10,773 nucleotides of DNA. Source: Planctomycetia bacterium (GTDB taxonomy: Bacteria; Planctomycetota; Phycisphaerae; Phycisphaerales; UBA1924). Shown here piece by piece: positions 7,471 to 10,773 of this stretch. The stretch covers positions 1 to 10,773 of the forward strand of contig SXOY01000374.1 of the NCBI GenBank assembly GCA_005776545.1, in the 5' to 3' direction. The translations under genes were made by a program, and so were the position numbers. The notes under the pieces are model-generated. The model did not search any database. It had not been told where the DNA came from and worked only from the letters and a program-made list of their open reading frames with translations. Each line of letters starts with the position of its first letter. The stretch's first letter is position 1.

Positions 7471-7576
7471 AGGGTCGAATGTCGCATGACATTGTGGAAG
7501 GGTGCTCAGAAGTGCAAGCACGGCCTCCACCAAGTAGTCCGATAAGTGGAAAAGCGGGAGAAAAGGCATATTTGAA

Positions 7577-7605
7577 TTGAAACAGAGGGCGCCTTGGGAT
7601 AATAT
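7577..7605 (+). promoter_or_regulatory. Predicted promoter for the HAF-repeat gene
   Basis: TTGAAA (7577-7582) and TAATAT (7600-7605) have 17-bp spacing. GATAAT at 7598-7603 is an alternative -10 box with 15-bp spacing. Transcription would start near 7612. Confidence 0.4.
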
Positions 7606-7606
7606 A

Positions 7607-7623
7607 TTTCCAGAAACATTTAC
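7607..7623 (+). promoter_or_regulatory. Second copy of the shared 17-bp element
   Basis: TTTCCAGAAACATTTAC lies right after the predicted -10 box and differs from the copy at 3024-3040 at only two positions. Its core TTTCCAGAAA is an imperfect palindrome, whereas the other copy is perfect. Confidence 0.4.
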
Positions 7624-7662
7624 AGGAACAAATCAAGGTTCTGGCGAAATGGGAAAGGTGTG

Positions 7663-8880
7663 ATGCAAATGAGACATTTGGGATTGGCAACTTGTGTGAT
7701 CTGTGTTCAAGGGATTGCTTTTGGACAGTCCGTGCGGTTTGAAGTGGCGGATCTAGGCCGCGTTCCTGGCTATGAGTATGCGACTTACCCGGTTGGACTC
7801 AACAACCACGGGGATGTAGTGGGGTTTGGGCATAGCGGGAGCATGTATAAGGCGTTCAAGTGGACGGCGAGCACTGGTATGCAGGTTCTGCCGCCGGTGC
7901 CTGGACACGAAAGCGACAGCAGTACAGCTACCGGGATCAATGATCTAGGCGAGATCATCGGGTTTAGCGGCCAAGATAATGGAGTCGATTACATCGGGTG
8001 GGTGTATCGCAATGGTCAGTACACGATGTTGGGCTCACGGGCGGGGTTTCGCGGCTGCAAACCATTGAGTATTAACAATTCGAGCGAGGTCATTGGGCGC
8101 ACGACCACCATCGATTTCAGCTATCAGGTTGATTCATTCGTCTGGTCGCCGACAACGGGGTTGCAGGATGGATCGCCAGGCATCTGGGCTGAGGCGTATG
8201 CGCTGAATGATCTGGGAGTGATGGTTGGGGGAGTGCGAAATTCCCCGCCGCCATTTGGAATGCTGGCGTGGAATATTCGTTCAAATAGTCAAACTGATCT
8301 TGGAGCATATCCCGGTGGTACGAATTGTCTCAATTTTGGAACATGTATTAACAACCTTGGGCAAGTAGTGGGTGTTTCAGGATGCCGCATGATTTCGAGG
8401 GCCGTTGATGGGACGATGACAGATATCACGCCGCTAATGTTGTATCCGGGCGCGGTCTGGCTGAATGACAACGGGTGGGTGTTGGGAACGAGGCCCCAGT
8501 CGTGCAGCAATGGGACGTGTCGTGGCAGTATTGCGTGGGTTCGTACTTCGGGTGCTGAGGTATTTGATTTAGACAATGCGCTGGTCGGGACATCACACAG
8601 TTCGATCGGAACCGCGCGAGTGATTAATAACCGCAATCAGATCATTGCGATGGCCAATGGAAGTGGCGTGGATGGCAGCCGGCGTGGAGTGTTATTGACG
8701 CCGCAGTCGCCGCCGTGTGCGGCGGATTTCAATGCAGATGGGGTGTTGGACTTCTTTGATTATCTAGATTTTGTGAGTGTGTTTTCCAGTGGTTTAGTGG
8801 CCGCGGATTTCAATCACGACAGCATTATCGACTTGTTTGATTACCTCGATTTTGTGGAAGCGTTTGCCGGAGGATGCTGA
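7663..8880 (+). CDS. Secreted HAF-repeat protein with GC-type dockerin
   Basis: 405 residues from ATG 7663, where GGGAAAGG (7651-7658) supplies the ribosome site. GTG 7660 and ATG 7669 are alternatives. A signal peptide (about 1-22, cleavage near AFG/Q) precedes seven repeats of the HAF extracellular-repeat type, each with a core like INDLGEIIG. The cores sit near residues 45, 91, 136, 180, 228, 266 and 320. Between cores lie pairs such as AFKWTASTG and SFVWSPTTG, typical of this family. Seven copies of about 46 residues would fit a seven-bladed propeller (inference). The last 54 residues are the GC dockerin. HAF proteins have no assigned biochemical activity; a surface or secreted binding role is likely. 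Only 61 bp and no clear terminator separate it from the next gene, so read-through is possible. Confidence 0.88.
   Translation: MQMRHLGLATCVICVQGIAFGQSVRFEVADLGRVPGYEYATYPVGLNNHGDVVGFGHSGSMYKAFKWTASTGMQVLPPVPGHESDSSTATGINDLGEIIGFSGQDNGVDYIGWVYRNGQYTMLGSRAGFRGCKPLSINNSSEVIGRTTTIDFSYQVDSFVWSPTTGLQDGSPGIWAEAYALNDLGVMVGGVRNSPPPFGMLAWNIRSNSQTDLGAYPGGTNCLNFGTCINNLGQVVGVSGCRMISRAVDGTMTDITPLMLYPGAVWLNDNGWVLGTRPQSCSNGTCRGSIAWVRTSGAEVFDLDNALVGTSHSSIGTARVINNRNQIIAMANGSGVDGSRRGVLLTPQSPPCAADFNADGVLDFFDYLDFVSVFSSGLVAADFNHDSIIDLFDYLDFVEAFAGGC
8716..8877 (+). other. GC-type dockerin domain, copy 4
   Basis: 54 codons from Cys to Gly-Cys. The loops start DFNADG and DFNHDS. It is the most divergent copy: VSVFS and VEAFA replace VDAFS, and LFDYLDF replaces FFDYLDF in the second half. 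Confidence 0.85.
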
Positions 8881-8941
8881 GGTACTGAAGGTTTGTCGAG
8901 ATTTCGAGGGGTAGTTCGCGAGAGTTTTGGAAGGACTTGAA

Positions 8942-10773
8942 ATGTTCAATCGATACACGCAAATGGGCTTGGGGCTGGTAGCACTGGTCGCAGCAACAGC
9001 GAGCGGGCAGGATTTCAATGGAAATGCGGTCCGAGATTCAGTGGATATCCGCAACGGAGTCGCGGCCGATTGCAATCGAAACGGGATACCAGATGTTGCG
9101 GACCTGAGCAGGCCAGAGTTTGCCGCGGCGGTGGAGCATCACAATGACACAGCGTCGACGAGCAATGTGAACGGTGTTGCGATGGTGGATGTCGATCTGG
9201 ATGGAGACATGGATGTGGTTGCGGCAGCGCGGTCAGGGAGCAGCAACTCGACACTTACGATTTGGCGGAATGACGGCGGCCCCGGCTTGGTTTATGCAAC
9301 GCGTTACACAGTTGTCAACGCATTGTGTTATCTCATTAGGGTTGCGGATCTAAATGGCGATGGACGCCAGGATCTTGTGGTGTCTGACAGCGGATTTCCC
9401 CAGGTTGTTGTGATGCTTTCCACGGGGAGTGGGACGTTTGGAGCGCCGACGTTTCTTGTTGCAGGGTCGCGCGGTACTGGAATCGCAGTGGGGGACTTGG
9501 ATGGTGATTTGGATATTGATATTGCGATGCCGGGCTTTGGGAACAACATGGTGGATGTGTTCCGAAACAATGGCAATGGGACTTTTGCAGGACGAGTTGG
9601 TTATGCGTGTGGGCAGCAGCCGGTCGCCGCGGCGATAGGGGATTTCACTGGTGATGGGTTAGCGGATCTGGCGGTAGGAAATTCTTTCATTTCTGCACCT
9701 GGAAGCGGGACGATCACGCTGCTGAGGAATACCGGTAACGCGGTGTTTGTCAATCACGGAACATTGGCGGTGGCTGGCCATGCGGAGACTTCTGCGAACT
9801 CAGCCCCGCACGATGTCCATCTGGTGGATGTTGATTCAGATGGTGATTTGGAGTTGCTGGTAAGTTCTAAGGACAGCAACTCGCTCAGGATATTCAGCCA
9901 TGACGGAGCGGGGATTTTTGCGAATACGCAAACACTTGGTCCGCTTGCATCTATTTCCAGTATTGCGGATCGATTTATCTGTACGAATCTCGATGGTGAT
10001 CCAGCGCCAGAACTGGCGTGGTGCGATTCGGCGGCGCGAGCCGTTCGCGTGTATGACAACATCGCGGGCACGTTTGTGTTTTCGCAGTCGTACGCCGCGG
10101 GAAGCGAAGGGCCGATTGATGTGGCGGCGGGCGATCTGACGCGTGACGGTCGGCCCGATCTGGCGACAGCGGGACATACGAGCTATGCATTTTCGACCAT
10201 CGTGAATCAGGGCGGGTTGCATTTTGATGCAGTGATTCAGATGAATCGAGATGATTCGAGTTTCTATCCTGTGCTTGCTGACTTTACTGGCGATGGAGTG
10301 ACGGATCTTGCCTCGTATTCCACTTCGGCAATACCAGGAACTTTTCATATCGCACCGGGCATTGGGAATAGAAAGTTTGGTCCGGCCCAACTGGTGGGTA
10401 TTCCCATGAGCGGTCATGTCTTGCCACGAGATCTCAATAACGATGGGTATCTAGATATTCTTTCGATGGGAAACAGCGGCAATCGGTTCGCGATGCTTAA
10501 CAACGGGGATGGGACGTTTGGAGCGCCGGTGTATTCGAGTGTGATCAGTGTTCACAGCAATTGGCAAACGGCAGATATCAACAACGATGGCCATCTTGAT
10601 TTTCTGTGGGTTCGCAGTGTTGCTTCTGCCCAGCCGCACTTCATTGCTATTTCGCTTGGAAACGGTGCGGGCGGATTTTTGCCACCCTATGAGATTACAA
10701 CGCCACCGTTTATTGGCGGGGTGTGGACCGGCGATCTTTCGGGTGACGGTTTTCCAGAGCTGTTTGTGGGTGT
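8942..10773 (+). CDS. Secreted FG-GAP/VCBS-repeat protein with N-terminal EF-hand pair (3' end outside window)
   Basis: At least 610 residues, open to the window edge. ATG 8942 follows GGAAGGA (8929-8935) with a 6-nt spacer. A signal peptide (about 1-22, cleavage near ASG/Q) is followed at once by two 12-residue EF-hand loops: DFNGNAVRDSVD (24-35) and DCNRNGIPDVAD (43-54). From about residue 80 onward come eleven FG-GAP/VCBS repeats with calcium-loop cores such as DVDLDGDMD, DLNGDGRQD, DFTGDGLAD, DLNNDGYLD and DLSGDGFPE, usually followed by a short hydrophobic strand. Such repeats build integrin-like beta-propellers, and in bacteria are found in secreted adhesins and surface proteins. The count suggests at least one full propeller plus part of a second. 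The C-terminus, and so the presence of a GC dockerin, cannot be seen. Confidence 0.88.
   Translation, partial: MFNRYTQMGLGLVALVAATASGQDFNGNAVRDSVDIRNGVAADCNRNGIPDVADLSRPEFAAAVEHHNDTASTSNVNGVAMVDVDLDGDMDVVAAARSGSSNSTLTIWRNDGGPGLVYATRYTVVNALCYLIRVADLNGDGRQDLVVSDSGFPQVVVMLSTGSGTFGAPTFLVAGSRGTGIAVGDLDGDLDIDIAMPGFGNNMVDVFRNNGNGTFAGRVGYACGQQPVAAAIGDFTGDGLADLAVGNSFISAPGSGTITLLRNTGNAVFVNHGTLAVAGHAETSANSAPHDVHLVDVDSDGDLELLVSSKDSNSLRIFSHDGAGIFANTQTLGPLASISSIADRFICTNLDGDPAPELAWCDSAARAVRVYDNIAGTFVFSQSYAAGSEGPIDVAAGDLTRDGRPDLATAGHTSYAFSTIVNQGGLHFDAVIQMNRDDSSFYPVLADFTGDGVTDLASYSTSAIPGTFHIAPGIGNRKFGPAQLVGIPMSGHVLPRDLNNDGYLDILSMGNSGNRFAMLNNGDGTFGAPVYSSVISVHSNWQTADINNDGHLDFLWVRSVASAQPHFIAISLGNGAGGFLPPYEITTPPFIGGVWTGDLSGDGFPELFVG

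Larger units (their letters stand above)
7338..7662. other. Divergent intergenic region of about 325 bp
   Basis: It separates the minus-strand sigma factor from the plus-strand HAF-repeat gene. It holds a predicted promoter at each end, the 17-bp element shared with the 3051 gene, and a compact repeat structure at 7435-7470. No credible gene is present: the longest reading frame across it (minus strand, 7334-7690) overlaps both promoters and has no family features. Confidence 0.7.

Noticed and set aside
7334..7690. 118-codon minus-strand frame across the divergent intergenic region
   Set aside because: It overlaps both predicted promoters and the starts of both flanking genes and has no family signature.
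957..8877. CRISPR or mobile-element reading of the repeated dockerin DNA
   Set aside because: The repeats are in frame, code for conserved calcium loops, differ at synonymous sites and lack spacers, terminal repeats or target duplications.
8881..8941. Possible terminator hairpin between the HAF and FG-GAP genes
   Set aside because: Only a 4-bp stem (TCGA...TCGA) without a T-run could be found, so no terminator is claimed.
9836..10417. 193-codon minus-strand open frame opposite the FG-GAP protein
   Set aside because: It mirrors the repeated GAT/GGT codons of the calcium loops and has a low-complexity, basic product.

Overview
The window looks like chromosomal DNA from a planctomycete, most likely class Phycisphaerae. 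This is inferred from three things. Four secreted proteins end in the same two-EF-hand module closing with Gly-Cys (the 'GC-type dockerin' tag). An ECF sigma factor is translationally coupled to a membrane Ser/Thr kinase with TPR repeats. A further secreted protein carries planctomycete-style EF-hand repeats of the D-C-N-x-N-G-I-P-D type. No rRNA, tRNA, CRISPR array or insertion sequence was seen.

Layout, left to right. The 3' part of a secreted protein (2-1114, + strand) has an Ig/jelly-roll-like tail and a GC dockerin, and ends at a strong terminator. A secreted endonuclease/exonuclease/phosphatase-family protein (1296-2873, +) follows, with its own terminator. A secreted sandwich-fold plus Ig-like protein (3051-4247, +) comes next, with a recognisable promoter and terminator. 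On the minus strand, a two-gene unit is read from 7337 down to 4357: an ECF sigma factor, then a 798-residue kinase with one membrane span and about eight TPR repeats, joined by an ATGA overlap. A divergent intergenic region of about 325 bp separates it from a secreted HAF-repeat protein with a GC dockerin (7663-8880, +). A secreted FG-GAP/VCBS-repeat protein starts at 8942 (+) and runs off the right edge.

Functionally, five exported proteins with different front modules surround one signalling unit. Four of the five carry the same 54-residue calcium-binding C-terminal tag; the C-terminus of the fifth lies outside the window. The kinase and sigma factor probably form a phosphorylation-to-transcription switch, with no anti-sigma gene beside them. 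The genes flanking that unit on each side (3051 and 7663) share a near-identical 17-bp element just downstream of their predicted -10 boxes. Control of both genes by one regulator is therefore a testable idea, but the regulator cannot be named from sequence alone.
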